NCBI RefSeq assembly: GCF_000708595.2
Contig: NZ_JARP01000007.1
Span: 362,684-426,683, forward strand
Direction: 5' to 3'
DNA length: 64,000 nucleotides
From: Flavobacterium sp. KJJ
GTDB lineage: Bacteria; Bacteroidota; Bacteroidia; Flavobacteriales; Flavobacteriaceae
A program made the translations under genes and the position numbers. The stretch's first letter is position 1; each line of letters opens with the position of its first letter. The notes under the pieces were generated by a model. That model was not told where the DNA came from, searched no databases, and was given only the letters and a program-made list of their open reading frames with translations. Of this stretch, positions 26,825-35,336 are shown in pieces.

Positions 26825-28238
26825 AAGAATTTGGTATAGCTACTATAAACTGGCTTCCAATTGTGCTTTGCGAGCTTACAGTAATGTTTCCTTTAATGTT
26901 TTCAACAGCTTCTTTTACAATATAAAGTCCTAATCCTGAACCTTTATTTTTATTTGTACCGAAGTACATTTCAAAAATATTGTCTTTAAATTCATCTTTA
27001 ATTCCAATTCCGTTATCAGTTACTTCAATTTTATGAAAATCATCAGCTACGTAAGTTTTAATAGAAATGAACATTTCTTGTTTGCTGCTGTCAGCATATT
27101 TGATAGCATTTGAAATTAAATTCGAAATAATGATTTTTAATCGCAAACCATCACTCTGAATTTGGTCTACTAATAACTCTTTTGTAAAAGTAATTTTGTT
27201 TGCATTTTCAATATGCATCAATTGCGAAATGGCTTCATCAAAGAGTTCCTGTAGGCTAACAGGTTCCATGATAATTTGTTTCCGTTTATTTTTGGAATAA
27301 TCAATTATGTCACTTATAAATTGATCTTGTTTGGCAAGACTTTGATGCATCAGACACAAATAATCTTTAATCTGAACGATATTATCTTCTAATTGCGTTA
27401 TTTCAATTAAGCCTTTTAAAGACGTAATAGGAGACCGTAAGTCATGCGATGCACTGTAAACAAAACGGTCAAGTTCATGATTTACTAATATCAGATTTTC
27501 ATTTTTAACTTCGATTTCTTTTTTAGAAACTATTAAACGTTTTACCATTATAGAATAATAAAGACAAACGCTGCAGACAATAACCAAAATAAAAAAAATG
27601 TTTGTAATGATCAGCAAATCTTTTATTGAACGGGTTCCTTCTCCTAAAGTATTAGAAAAGTTACGCTCATTAACTGTTAATTTGTCACTTATAGCACTTA
27701 TTTGCTGAATAAATTTTTGTTGATCATCGATAGTTAAAATGTTTCGGTTTATTTTAGCATTAATTTGTTGTCCGATGATAAATAATTTGAAAATCAACTT
27801 ATCGCCTTGTTCCCATTCATGAATTGCCTTTGATAAGAAAGAAACGTGTTTAAAATTATCAAACATCCAAATAAGATCGTTGAGATCTTCGCTATGATTC
27901 CTGCCTACAAGAAGTGCTTTTCGTGCTACGGCATTGTCTCCTGCTTTCATAAGCGTTATTCTTGCCAGCCCATCGCCTTGAGGCACTCTTAATTCTTCTA
28001 AATATAATTTCCATTGATTTTGATCTTTGGTGTACAGATAAGTTATTAAATGCCGAGAGGCATCTTTCTGTCCTTTCGAATAATGTGATTCGCCATTAAC
28101 ATAAGCTCTGTTGGCAGACAATATTTTTATCGTAAAAAAATTGGTACAGATTAATAAGGCACACGAAATAAAAACAATTAACAGAAGAATAAAAACATTT
28201 GGAAAACGCAGCTTTTTTAAAATTTGAATCTTGTTCAT
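26814..28238 (-). CDS. Membrane sensor histidine kinase
   Basis: The 474-residue kinase has two membrane spans (about 13-36 and 207-230) flanking an extracytoplasmic helical sensor of about 170 residues. A HisKA domain follows with His265 in SASHDLRSP, then a HATPase domain with VTDNGIGIK and GSGLGLYIVKEAV. The signal is unknown. No HAMP domain is evident. It is paired with the overlapping receiver gene, which lacks an output domain, so the output pathway is not visible here. Confidence 0.92.
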   Translation of the reverse strand: MNKIQILKKLRFPNVFILLLIVFISCALLICTNFFTIKILSANRAYVNGESHYSKGQKDASRHLITYLYTKDQNQWKLYLEELRVPQGDGLARITLMKAGDNAVARKALLVGRNHSEDLNDLIWMFDNFKHVSFLSKAIHEWEQGDKLIFKLFIIGQQINAKINRNILTIDDQQKFIQQISAISDKLTVNERNFSNTLGEGTRSIKDLLIITNIFFILVIVCSVCLYYSIMVKRLIVSKKEIEVKNENLILVNHELDRFVYSASHDLRSPITSLKGLIEITQLEDNIVQIKDYLCLMHQSLAKQDQFISDIIDYSKNKRKQIIMEPVSLQELFDEAISQLMHIENANKITFTKELLVDQIQSDGLRLKIIISNLISNAIKYADSSKQEMFISIKTYVADDFHKIEVTDNGIGIKDEFKDNIFEMYFGTNKNKGSGLGLYIVKEAVENIKGNITVSSQSTIGSQFIVAIPNSYAI

Positions 28239-28732
28239 AATTTTTAATTTGTAGGTTAATAATTTTGATTCTTTTTATGAACTTTTGGCAAATTTGTTTG
28301 CTGTCTTTATAAACAATATGGGGAATTGAATATACTAAAAAATAAACAAATGTTAATGAAATATTTACATTTTATGATTTAGAGCATCTCTACCAAATTT
28401 AATAAAAAAATAATACAGTCTGACAAAATGTTCTGAATTTTCTGTCTTTTTAAATATTTTAAATTTAATATATTGTTTATCAGTAATTTATTTTTTAATA
28501 TGAGGTAGTTGTGCTTTTCGTAAAGAGTTTTTGATTTATAACATAGCGTATCGGAAAGCATCTAATAATAAAAAGTATTATTTTTTTGTTTAATCTTGGA
28601 GAGCCAAAAAAATGGATGTAAATAAAAAAGCTGCAAAATTTTTATACTTGCAGCTTTCATCTTTTGATTGATTTTTGAAACTATATTACATTTAATTAAA
28701 CATTCCTATTTGTTTTAATTTTCAAATTAAGT
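28239..28732. other. Intergenic region without a clear gene
   Basis: About 490 very AT-rich bases hold only the hairpin at 28627-28657. Short open frames here look like chance. The kinase promoter should lie at the left end, but no perfect -7 box was found. Confidence 0.5.
28627..28657 (-). terminator. Terminator with AAAGCTGCAA stem
   Basis: AAAGCTGCAA and TTGCAGCTTT arms have an A run on the left, which is a T run on the minus strand. It should end the transcript of the 176-aa membrane protein. Two similar stems follow at 29851-29876 and 30912-30945. Confidence 0.75.
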
Positions 28733-29263
28733 TTATTTCGACAAATATTGATTTGGATCTTCGCTTTCGAATTTTGGATTTGAAATTTCTTCCTTTATAA
28801 AACTTAATTTAGGTTCTGCATGCGCCGAAGCAATATCAAATTGTGGCTTAGTTACAATCGCATTTTTAATTTTGACAAGATTAATTCCGAAATAGATTAA
28901 ACCTCCAATGCCAATTAAAGCCAAAAGGATATTGGTATAAAAGTCAATTCCTGATTTATCTAAATTTTGAGCTAAAATAATAAGTCCTAGAGCTGTAAAA
29001 ATAAATCCCCAATATTCCATCTTTATCCAGAACAGACTATGATTACTTTTGAAATTTATTTCTTTTCCGGTTTCTTTATCAATAAAAACTCTCAAAGTCC
29101 GATTCCATCTGATTCCAAAAATATAACTGAAAATTCCAGCAACATAAAGCGGAACAATAAAACACAAATCAATATATGTTTCTGGGAAAATTGAGATACA
29201 AGAGAAAATTGCGATGAATAATATTAAAACAGAGAGAAATCCTCTTCCTGACCAAACTATCAT
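28733..29263 (-). CDS. Conserved hypothetical four-span membrane protein
   Basis: I do not recognise a functional family. The 176 residues contain four likely membrane spans, in two pairs (about 6-27, 32-50, 85-103, 112-130), with a cytoplasmic-looking loop between pairs (WNRTLRVFIDKETGKEINFKSNHSLFW) and a hydrophilic tail. The HSLFWIKMEYWG segment resembles other uncharacterised Bacteroidota membrane proteins. It is followed on the same strand by a terminator. Confidence 0.75.
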   Translation of the reverse strand: MIVWSGRGFLSVLILFIAIFSCISIFPETYIDLCFIVPLYVAGIFSYIFGIRWNRTLRVFIDKETGKEINFKSNHSLFWIKMEYWGFIFTALGLIILAQNLDKSGIDFYTNILLALIGIGGLIYFGINLVKIKNAIVTKPQFDIASAHAEPKLSFIKEEISNPKFESEDPNQYLSK

Positions 29264-29341
29264 ATTTTTATTTTTTAAGTTGAATGCTTATTTATTAAAG
29301 TCCATTTCATCATAATTGGACCATCAATAGTAATGAATTTA

Positions 29342-29680
29342 TTAAGAATAAACATTTATTACTCCTTTAAAGAATTGAATACCACCAAATAAAATAGCTC
29401 CCCAAAAAATGAAGCCAATATCAGCAAATGTCAAAATAGTACCGCCACAAAACCATAAAGCTCCGTAAACCATATCTTTTCGTGCTTTTTCGTATTGAGC
29501 TTCCTGAATTTGAATTTCTAGATTTTCGACAATTAATCCAGCGATCTCAGTACTTAAGCCTTGCTCAACGAGTTTTGCTTTAGTTTCGTAAGACGATTTA
29601 TTTTCGTTTAATAAAAGATTAGCAGCATAATTGTAAAATTGATCTGCAACATCTTCTGCTTCGTGTGTGGTGGTTTCCAT
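29342..29680 (-). CDS. Conserved hypothetical two-span membrane protein
   Basis: The 112-residue protein has a helical, charged N-terminal half (about 1-68) with a possible coiled coil (VENLEIQIQEAQYEKARKDM) and two membrane spans (about 69-86 and 88-106) containing GGTILTFADIGFIFWGAILFGG. I recall similar uncharacterised Bacteroidota proteins. It lies in a run of small envelope genes on the same strand. The function is unknown. Confidence 0.7.
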   Translation of the reverse strand: METTTHEAEDVADQFYNYAANLLLNENKSSYETKAKLVEQGLSTEIAGLIVENLEIQIQEAQYEKARKDMVYGALWFCGGTILTFADIGFIFWGAILFGGIQFFKGVINVYS

Positions 29681-29850
29681 AAAGTGGTGTTTGGTTAGTT
29701 TATAATTTTTTGGTTTACAATATTAACAATGTACGGCTATCATATTATAGTGTAAAATGACACGTAAAAAATTTACATTTTGATTTTCAAATATAAATAG
29801 TTGAAACTTTATAAAGTTACGGGAACACGTAAAATGGATTTTTTTTACAT

Positions 29851-29876
29851 AAAAAAAACTGCAAATACTTTTGCAG
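29851..29876 (-). terminator. Terminator after the broken lipoprotein gene
   Basis: CTGCAA and TTGCAG arms with a six-base loop. The eight A residues on the left are a T run on the minus strand. Confidence 0.65.
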
Positions 29877-29906
29877 CTTCTATAGTAATATTAAAAAAAG
29901 TGTGAT

Positions 29907-30326
29907 TTATTTAATTTTTGAGAATTTATACTCACATCCTTCGTAACATATAAGATAGGTTGGTGATAAAATCATTTTTCCATTTTCTGATTTGTATTTT
30001 TCAACAAACGTTCCTTTTGGTGTTTCGATTGCAGTTGTAAATCCTGGACATCCAAAATTTAAAGTTAGTATTGAGGTTGCCAATATGTAGGTACCTGAAG
30101 TACATTCTGTGAATCGAGTAGAAGTAAAAGTTCCGTCACTTTTAAAGGTGTAAGTACAGCTATTTGCAACAGGATTCCATTTTGTGTTCGTTCCTCAATT
30201 TCCTATATAAGCTTCAGTAAATTTCCAAGTTCCAACAATTCCAGTATCTTTTCGCTTAGTTTCATTATCGCTGTTGCAGCTTATTTGAAAGAATAGAATT
30301 GCAAGTAATAAAATTATTTTTTTCAT
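29907..30326 (-). pseudogene. Lipocalin-like lipoprotein gene interrupted by an in-frame TGA
   Basis: Reading the minus strand gives 139 codons that are open except for one TGA at codon 44 (30195-30197). The product starts MKKIILLLAILFFQISCNSD, a lipoprotein signal peptide with ISC lipobox (Cys17). It continues with GTWKFTEAYIGN, the stop, then GTNTKWNPV, SCTYTFKSDGTF and paired cysteines, a lipocalin-like pattern also seen in the neighbouring gene. The rest of the frame is intact, so one base change, for example GGA to TGA, explains the break. It may be a recent pseudogene or a sequencing error. Confidence 0.7.
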
Positions 30327-30353
30327 GCTGGTTTGTTTTTGGTTAGTATAATT

Positions 30354-30788
30354 TTACTTAATACCCACGAATCCGCTTCCAACTCCGTCATTAAAATTAT
30401 CAGAGATCGATAATTTATTTTTGTCATCAATTGTAATAATACCTTTTGTTACAATATTTAACGTCTCTTTGTTTTCGCCCATTTCACAAGTTATATACTT
30501 TTCCGTTTCGCCAGAGTAAATAGATTTTTGTGTTGTAAGTTCATATTTTCCAGTTACAACTTCCTTTCCGTTTTTGGTTATAGAAAAAGTATTGTCTTTC
30601 GATAAACTTAATTGAATCGAATTTCCTGTAGAAGCTGGAGTATCATGTATATGAAAAGCAAATCCGCCATCTGTACTTACCCAATTCCATTTCCCGTAGA
30701 TACCAGAATTTTGAAAGTTGCTTTTGCTTTCAGAACTGCAAGAAATAAACCCAATAGCAAGAATAAAAAATGTAATAATTCTTCTCAT
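30354..30788 (-). CDS. Lipocalin-like lipoprotein
   Basis: The 144-residue protein has a lipoprotein signal peptide (MRRIITFFILAIGFISCSSES, lipobox FISC, Cys17) and a small beta-rich domain with a YGKWNWVS start and DNTFSITKNGKEVVTGKYEL, typical of lipocalin-like domains in Bacteroidota. It is presumably attached to a membrane of the envelope. Its layout parallels the broken gene next to it, so the pair may be old paralogues. Ligand and role are unknown. Confidence 0.75.
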   Translation of the reverse strand: MRRIITFFILAIGFISCSSESKSNFQNSGIYGKWNWVSTDGGFAFHIHDTPASTGNSIQLSLSKDNTFSITKNGKEVVTGKYELTTQKSIYSGETEKYITCEMGENKETLNIVTKGIITIDDKNKLSISDNFNDGVGSGFVGIK

Positions 30789-30911
30789 AATTTATTTGTT
30801 TTTAATAAGATGGTTCGATTTGAAATTGGTTGCGTTATAATTTGTAATATTTTGAAAATTAATTTTTTAAAAACGTTTTTTGTGATGAAGTTAAGAAATT
30901 TCTGTAAGATA

Positions 30912-30945
30912 AAAAAGCTGCAATTTTTTAGGATTGCAGCTTTTT
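30912..30945 (-). terminator. Terminator with AAGCTGCAA stem after the K+ channel gene
   Basis: AAAAAGCTGCAA and TTGCAGCTTTTT arms form a strong stem just beyond the channel stop. The A run becomes a T run on the minus strand; it could also work on the plus strand. Confidence 0.8.
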
Positions 30946-30957
30946 GATATAATGAAA

Positions 30958-31617
30958 TTAGTTTTTGTTTTCTGTAACAAACCAAGATGCAACGAATGCA
31001 GTAAATGTACCGAAAAGTCCAACTCCAGCGGTCATTAGAACAGCTGCAATAATTCTTCCTTCAGTAGTTACAGGAAATTTATCTCCATATCCAACAGTTG
31101 TTATGGTTACGTATGCCCACCAAATTGCATCTTCAGCAGTTTTGATATTACTGTTTGGATCACGTTCAACTTGGAGAATTGCAATGGCTGAAAAAATAAT
31201 AAGGAGAATGGCAATAATAGATACAGAGGTGAACGCACCTTTAGCTTTATTTGCGAAAATATGATCAACAACATTTTTTGTGGTTCTAAAAGCTCTAATA
31301 ATTCTTAGTAATCTAATTAATCGTAACAATCTGCCTGCTCGCAATATATTAATCATTGGAATGCAAGAAACCAAGTCAATCCATCCCCAACGCATGAATT
31401 TCAATTTGTTTTGTGTATTTCTTAAACGAATACAAAACTCAATGAAGAAAAATCCGCAAATAGCATTATCAATATAATTTAATAATATTGAAGTTTCTCT
31501 TGGAAGAATGTAGACAGAGTCAACTACCAAAGCACCTAAAACATATATAGACAAGATTAATACTATTAGATTTAATAAACTTAATTGGTTGTTGTTTTGT
31601 TGCGAGTCGTTTGTCAT
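30958..31617 (-). CDS. Voltage-gated-type potassium channel
   Basis: The 219-residue protein has the six-span layout of a small Kv-type channel. S1 is near 13-34, and an arginine-rich S4 lies near 95-112 (RAGRLLRLIRLLRIIRAFR) with regularly spaced charges. The pore loop has the K+ selectivity filter TVGYGD near 175-180, and S6 follows. No cyclic-nucleotide or RCK domain follows. It would allow gated K+ passage across the inner membrane. Confidence 0.92.
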   Translation of the reverse strand: MTNDSQQNNNQLSLLNLIVLILSIYVLGALVVDSVYILPRETSILLNYIDNAICGFFFIEFCIRLRNTQNKLKFMRWGWIDLVSCIPMINILRAGRLLRLIRLLRIIRAFRTTKNVVDHIFANKAKGAFTSVSIIAILLIIFSAIAILQVERDPNSNIKTAEDAIWWAYVTITTVGYGDKFPVTTEGRIIAAVLMTAGVGLFGTFTAFVASWFVTENKN

Positions 31618-31835
31618 TTCTGGTTAAAGATGTTTTAAAATTATATGCATTTATAGGCGAATGTAATTGATAAAAGAAGAAAATTATTATGGAAAACCGT
31701 AATGCAATTGCTAGATAAAACAATCTTATATAAACGCTTAGGGCTTGGGATAGGTACATGTTTGTGAAGTAAAATGGAGCAAAAGATATAGCCGAAAGCC
31801 CGCCACAGAGGGACAAGCCCAAAATATTTTCCAAT

Positions 31836-31866
31836 AATCTAAAATCTGTAATCTAAAATCTAAAAT
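31836..31866. repeat. Quasi-tandem AATCTAAAATCT words
   Basis: AATCTAAAATCT occurs at 31836-31847 and again, extended, at 31850-31866, in the 292-base gap between the channel and permease genes. Similar word repeats (TTTTAGATTTTAGATTT) occur near 53163. The remaining gap has no gene. Confidence 0.5.
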
Positions 31867-31909
31867 TTCCAAAAAAAGTATATCTTTAACCAACCCAAAA
31901 TATAAAATA

Positions 31910-33322
31910 ATGCAAGAAAACGACCAAGAACATTTTAAAAGAGAACTCGGATTACTAGACGGAACTATGCTTGTTGTAGGTTCTATGATTGGATCTGGGA
32001 TATTTATCGTAAGTGCCGATATCGCGAGACAAGTAGGATCTGCAGGATGGCTGACTTTAATATGGCTGATATCTGGATTAATTACCATTATCGCCGCTGT
32101 AAGTTATGGAGAGCTCAGTGCAATGTTCCCAAAAGCGGGCGGACAATATGTTTACCTAAAAGAAGCATATAATAAATTAATTGCCTTTCTGTATGGCTGG
32201 AGCTTTTTTGCCGTAATTCAAACCGGAACAATCGCTGCCGTTGGTGTGGCTTTTTCAAAATTTGCAGCTTATATTTATGAGCCTTTCAGCGACGAAAATA
32301 TAGTATTTGAACTTGGTTTTTTTAAACTTAATGCAGCGCAGATCGTGTCAATTTTCACAATCGTGTTACTGACTTACATTAACAGTCGTGGAGTGAAAAA
32401 CGGAAAAATTCTACAAACTGTTTTAACGATCATCAAAATTTTATCATTACTAGGTTTAATCGTTTTTGGATTAACGCTTGCAGCAAAAGCTTCCGTTTGG
32501 GATGCCAACTGGGCAGATGCCTGGACAACACGTTCTTATAATGTTGATAGTGGTTCATGGCTTCCAATAAGCGGCACTGCTTTGATTACCGGAATTTCGG
32601 CTGCAATGGTAGGATCATTATTTTCAAGTGATGCTTGGAACGGTGTTACATTTATTGCTGGTGAGATTAAAAATCCAAAACGTAACGTAGGTTTCAGTTT
32701 ATTTCTTGGAACTTTTATCGTAACTATTATTTATGTTTTAACGAATTTAATGTACTTGGCTGTTATTCCGCTAGACGAAATTGCAACAGCAAAATCAGAT
32801 AGAGTAGCGGTTGTGGCTTCTCAATATATTTTTGGTGATATAGGTACTTTGATTATCGCAATTATGATCATGATTTCGACTTTTGCCTGCAACAACGGAC
32901 TAATTATGGCTGGCGCAAGAGTTTATTACACAATGGCAAAAGATGGCTTGTTCTTTAAAAAGGCTGCCGTTCTTAACGAATCGAGTGTTCCTGCTTGGGC
33001 TCTTTGGGCACAATGTATCTGGGCTTCGGCTTTATGCTTGACAGGGAAATATGGAGATTTATTAGACTTTGTAATTATAATTGTTTTGATTTTTTACATT
33101 CTAACGATCTACGGAATCTTTATTTTACGTAAAAAAATGCCAGATGCAGAAAGACCTTATAAAGCCTTCGGATATCCTTTTTTACCAATGTTATACATCA
33201 TTATTGCAACAGCAATTTGTATCTCACTGTTATTGACTAAATTCTCAACTTGTGGCTGGGGAGTATTGATTATGCTGACAGGAATTCCGGTATATTACTT
33301 AACAAAACCTAAGGAATCTTAG
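31910..33322 (+). CDS. APC-family amino acid permease
   Basis: The 470-residue protein is a twelve-span transporter of the amino acid-polyamine-organocation superfamily. The first span holds the substrate-binding signature VGSMIGSGIFIV (about 23-34), and span 6 region reads FSSDAWNGVTFIAGEIKNPKRN, typical of L-type exchangers (SteT/LAT-like). The substrate cannot be told from sequence. It is transcribed alone and ends in a hairpin that overlaps its stop codon. Confidence 0.9.
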   Translation: MQENDQEHFKRELGLLDGTMLVVGSMIGSGIFIVSADIARQVGSAGWLTLIWLISGLITIIAAVSYGELSAMFPKAGGQYVYLKEAYNKLIAFLYGWSFFAVIQTGTIAAVGVAFSKFAAYIYEPFSDENIVFELGFFKLNAAQIVSIFTIVLLTYINSRGVKNGKILQTVLTIIKILSLLGLIVFGLTLAAKASVWDANWADAWTTRSYNVDSGSWLPISGTALITGISAAMVGSLFSSDAWNGVTFIAGEIKNPKRNVGFSLFLGTFIVTIIYVLTNLMYLAVIPLDEIATAKSDRVAVVASQYIFGDIGTLIIAIMIMISTFACNNGLIMAGARVYYTMAKDGLFFKKAAVLNESSVPAWALWAQCIWASALCLTGKYGDLLDFVIIIVLIFYILTIYGIFILRKKMPDAERPYKAFGYPFLPMLYIIIATAICISLLLTKFSTCGWGVLIMLTGIPVYYLTKPKES

Positions 33323-33360
33323 TAAAAAGTTGCTTTCCCGAAGTTTTCGGGACTAAGATT
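33315..33360. repeat. Palindrome at the end of the permease gene
   Basis: Outer arms AATCTTAGT and ACTAAGATT enclose TCCCGAA/TTCGGGA. The outer arm includes the stop codon. The CCCGAAnnTTCGGG core recurs at 48082-48097 and 48146-48163, so this belongs to a repeat family. Confidence 0.6.
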
Positions 33361-33368
33361 TTAAATAA

Positions 33369-33400
33369 AAAAAACGCTTTGTGTAAACAAGGCGTTTTTT
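33369..33400. terminator. Bidirectional terminator
   Basis: AAAAAACGC and GCGTTTTTT with inner TTGT/ACAA pairs, between the permease on + and a membrane protein gene on -. Confidence 0.88.
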
Positions 33401-33428
33401 ATGCAATAGATTTTATCCAGTTTAAGAT

Positions 33429-33836
33429 TTAAAAATTAACTTGAAGATCAGAAGCAATTTTATCTTCAGTAGGTCTTAAAAAAATAAGATATACAATAAC
33501 CAAAACTCCAAACAACACAAATTCTGGTTTTAGAAATAATATGATAAAAGCAGCGCCTTCAAGAATTCCCCAGCGAATAACTGAAGCAGTTTGGTACGTT
33601 GGCAGTTTTTCTTCAAGGGTTAAATCTTGATCTACTTTTTTTAGAAAGGATTTAAATAAAAAATTACTTAAAAGGATAGCAATAAACGGAATTATTGCAT
33701 ACACGATTGAGGAAGAATCAAGAACAGGAATTTTTAATGTTTCATTCGAAAACTCACCTAACATAAAGTAAGTAATAATTACACCAGCGCAAATGGCTAG
33801 GTGAATGGTTTTAAGGATTTTAATTTTTTCGGTCAT
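33429..33836 (-). CDS. Conserved hypothetical membrane protein
   Basis: The 135-residue protein has four likely membrane spans (about 9-27, 43-65, 85-101, 104-121) and a charged cytoplasmic loop (KKVDQDLTLEEKLPTYQTASVIRWG). It resembles uncharacterised Bacteroidota membrane proteins of this size. No motif tells its role. It stands alone, convergent with the permease gene. Confidence 0.75.
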   Translation of the reverse strand: MTEKIKILKTIHLAICAGVIITYFMLGEFSNETLKIPVLDSSSIVYAIIPFIAILLSNFLFKSFLKKVDQDLTLEEKLPTYQTASVIRWGILEGAAFIILFLKPEFVLFGVLVIVYLIFLRPTEDKIASDLQVNF

Positions 33837-34014
33837 TATTTTTTTGGTTTTAGAAATGCGAATATAGAATTAATTATCAATTATAAAAACAGGAAAAATA
33901 AGACACAAAATTTGTTTGATTCTGCGTAAAAAATATCTTCATAGAGATGTTTTTAACCTATTGAATCACTGGGTAAAAACTAATTGTAATACAGCGAATT
34001 TTGCGAAAAAAACA

Positions 34015-34060
34015 TAAAAAAAGACACTACTTAATTTGCAGCGGCAAAAAATGTAGTGTC
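34015..34060 (-). terminator. Terminator after the DUF1810 gene
   Basis: GACACTAC and GTAGTGTC arms are followed, on the minus strand, by seven T residues. Confidence 0.75.
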
Positions 34061-34082
34061 GTTTAATTTAAATAATCTGTAA

Positions 34083-34544
34083 TTAAGCTATTTCAGTTTC
34101 TACAGAAGATTTTATAGTTGAATTAATAATAGATATGGTAAGAGGATCTGTTTCTCCAGAGAAGAAAGCGTCTAATATTTCTTTAAATACAGGATTTGTA
34201 TTTTCTACTAAAGAAAAAAGCGTCATTGAAGAGCGTAATTTTCGTGCATCTAAATCGCCTAAAATCCCATCTGCTGATTTTCTTTTAAAAGTCAAAAAAA
34301 GTTCTGAAATTTCGATAAGATGTTTTCCTAAAATAGGATGCTCTAAAAATTCGGCAGCTTCTTTAAGATCGGCAATCGCGTAAAGATTTGCAGTATCACT
34401 AGTACCCAATCCTTTTATCTGAGGAAAAATAAACCACATCCAGTGTGTTTCTTTTTTTCCTTTTTTAATTTCAGAAAGAGCAGTAAGATAAAGTTTATTT
34501 TGCGCATCTAAAAAACGCGATAGATCATTGTTTGAATAAGCCAT
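34083..34544 (-). CDS. DUF1810 family protein
   Basis: The 153-residue soluble protein carries the DUF1810 signature HWMWFIFPQIKGLGTS (about 34-49) and the GKHLIEISELFL and KLRSSMTLF segments. It is close to the usual family length. Its biochemical role is not known. It follows the alkB gene on the same strand after 156 bases but has its own perfect -7 box, so it probably is not part of that operon. Confidence 0.9.
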   Translation of the reverse strand: MAYSNNDLSRFLDAQNKLYLTALSEIKKGKKETHWMWFIFPQIKGLGTSDTANLYAIADLKEAAEFLEHPILGKHLIEISELFLTFKRKSADGILGDLDARKLRSSMTLFSLVENTNPVFKEILDAFFSGETDPLTISIINSTIKSSVETEIA

Positions 34545-34573
34545 TTTGGTATTTGTATTTTAAAAAAGGGTTG

Positions 34574-34581
34574 CAAAAGTA
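34574..34581 (-). promoter_or_regulatory. -7 box of the DUF1810 gene
   Basis: TACTTTTG on the minus strand, extended to TACTTTTGCAAC, the same string as at prfC. It predicts a leader of about 23 bases. Confidence 0.45.
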
Positions 34582-34700
34582 GTGAAAAAGAAAGGGTCTG
34601 CCTAATAAAAGGTTCATACAGTCAGTATTTTAACTTTTTTCGACAGAATTTTCCTCATGCCTGTAGTCTGAAAAATAACTCATTTTGAGTTATTTAGAAA

Positions 34701-35327
34701 TCATACATTGCGATAAGTTTGTCTAAAAGTTAAGTTTATTCTCGGTAAAACATCTCGTGCCGTTTTCGGAACCTGATGCTGCCAAAAACTATTTGTTGTT
34801 CCTGCCATCAATAAAAAAGAACCATGGTGAAGCGGAATTTCGACCTGCGGAATTTCCTTGCTGAATTTATGACGAAGCCTAAACATTCTAGTTTCTCCAA
34901 AAGTCACCGAAGCAATAATTGGGTTTGGTCCTGTATTATGTTCTTTGTCGCTGTGCCAGCCCACGCCGTCATTTCCATTTCGGTATAAATTAAGCAAAAC
35001 GGTATTAAAATCCTGCTGCGTTTCTTTTTCTACCCGACCTCTGATAGTCAATAATTCGTAATTCCAATCGGGACCTTTTGGGTCTGCTCCCGGATTATCT
35101 TTATCCTCATACCAGGCGATCATTCTGGGAACCGTATAGGTTTTGTCATAAATTTCCATTTCATATTCTCTCCATTTGGTTTTGCGAAGCAGTCTTTCAT
35201 AAAAACGGTCAGATTCTTCTTTGGAAAAAAAGTTATCAATCAAAATCAATTCAGAATCAGGAATGTCAAATACTTTTTTTCCTGCCAAACCTGGGGTAAA
35301 TAATTCGGTGTCGTTAAATAATGTCAT
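34701..35327 (-). CDS. alkB: AlkB-type alkylated-DNA repair dioxygenase
   Basis: The 208-residue protein is a 2-oxoglutarate/Fe(II) dioxygenase. It has the HxD pair in GWHSDKE, the distal His in QHQVPKT and the RINLTFR arginine that binds 2-oxoglutarate, plus PRMIAWY. AlkB removes methyl groups such as 1-methyladenine from DNA or RNA. It follows exonuclease III after 9 bases, at the end of the repair operon headed by dinB. It looks closer to the eukaryote-like ALKBH2/3 group than to E. coli AlkB, from general impression only. Confidence 0.92.
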   Translation of the reverse strand: MTLFNDTELFTPGLAGKKVFDIPDSELILIDNFFSKEESDRFYERLLRKTKWREYEMEIYDKTYTVPRMIAWYEDKDNPGADPKGPDWNYELLTIRGRVEKETQQDFNTVLLNLYRNGNDGVGWHSDKEHNTGPNPIIASVTFGETRMFRLRHKFSKEIPQVEIPLHHGSFLLMAGTTNSFWQHQVPKTARDVLPRINLTFRQTYRNV

Positions 35328-35336
35328 TTTTTCTCC

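Noticed and set aside
28379..28561. 60-codon minus-strand frame in the gap after the kinase
   Set aside because: Composition is that of AT-rich non-coding DNA, and it has no promoter or homology I recognise.
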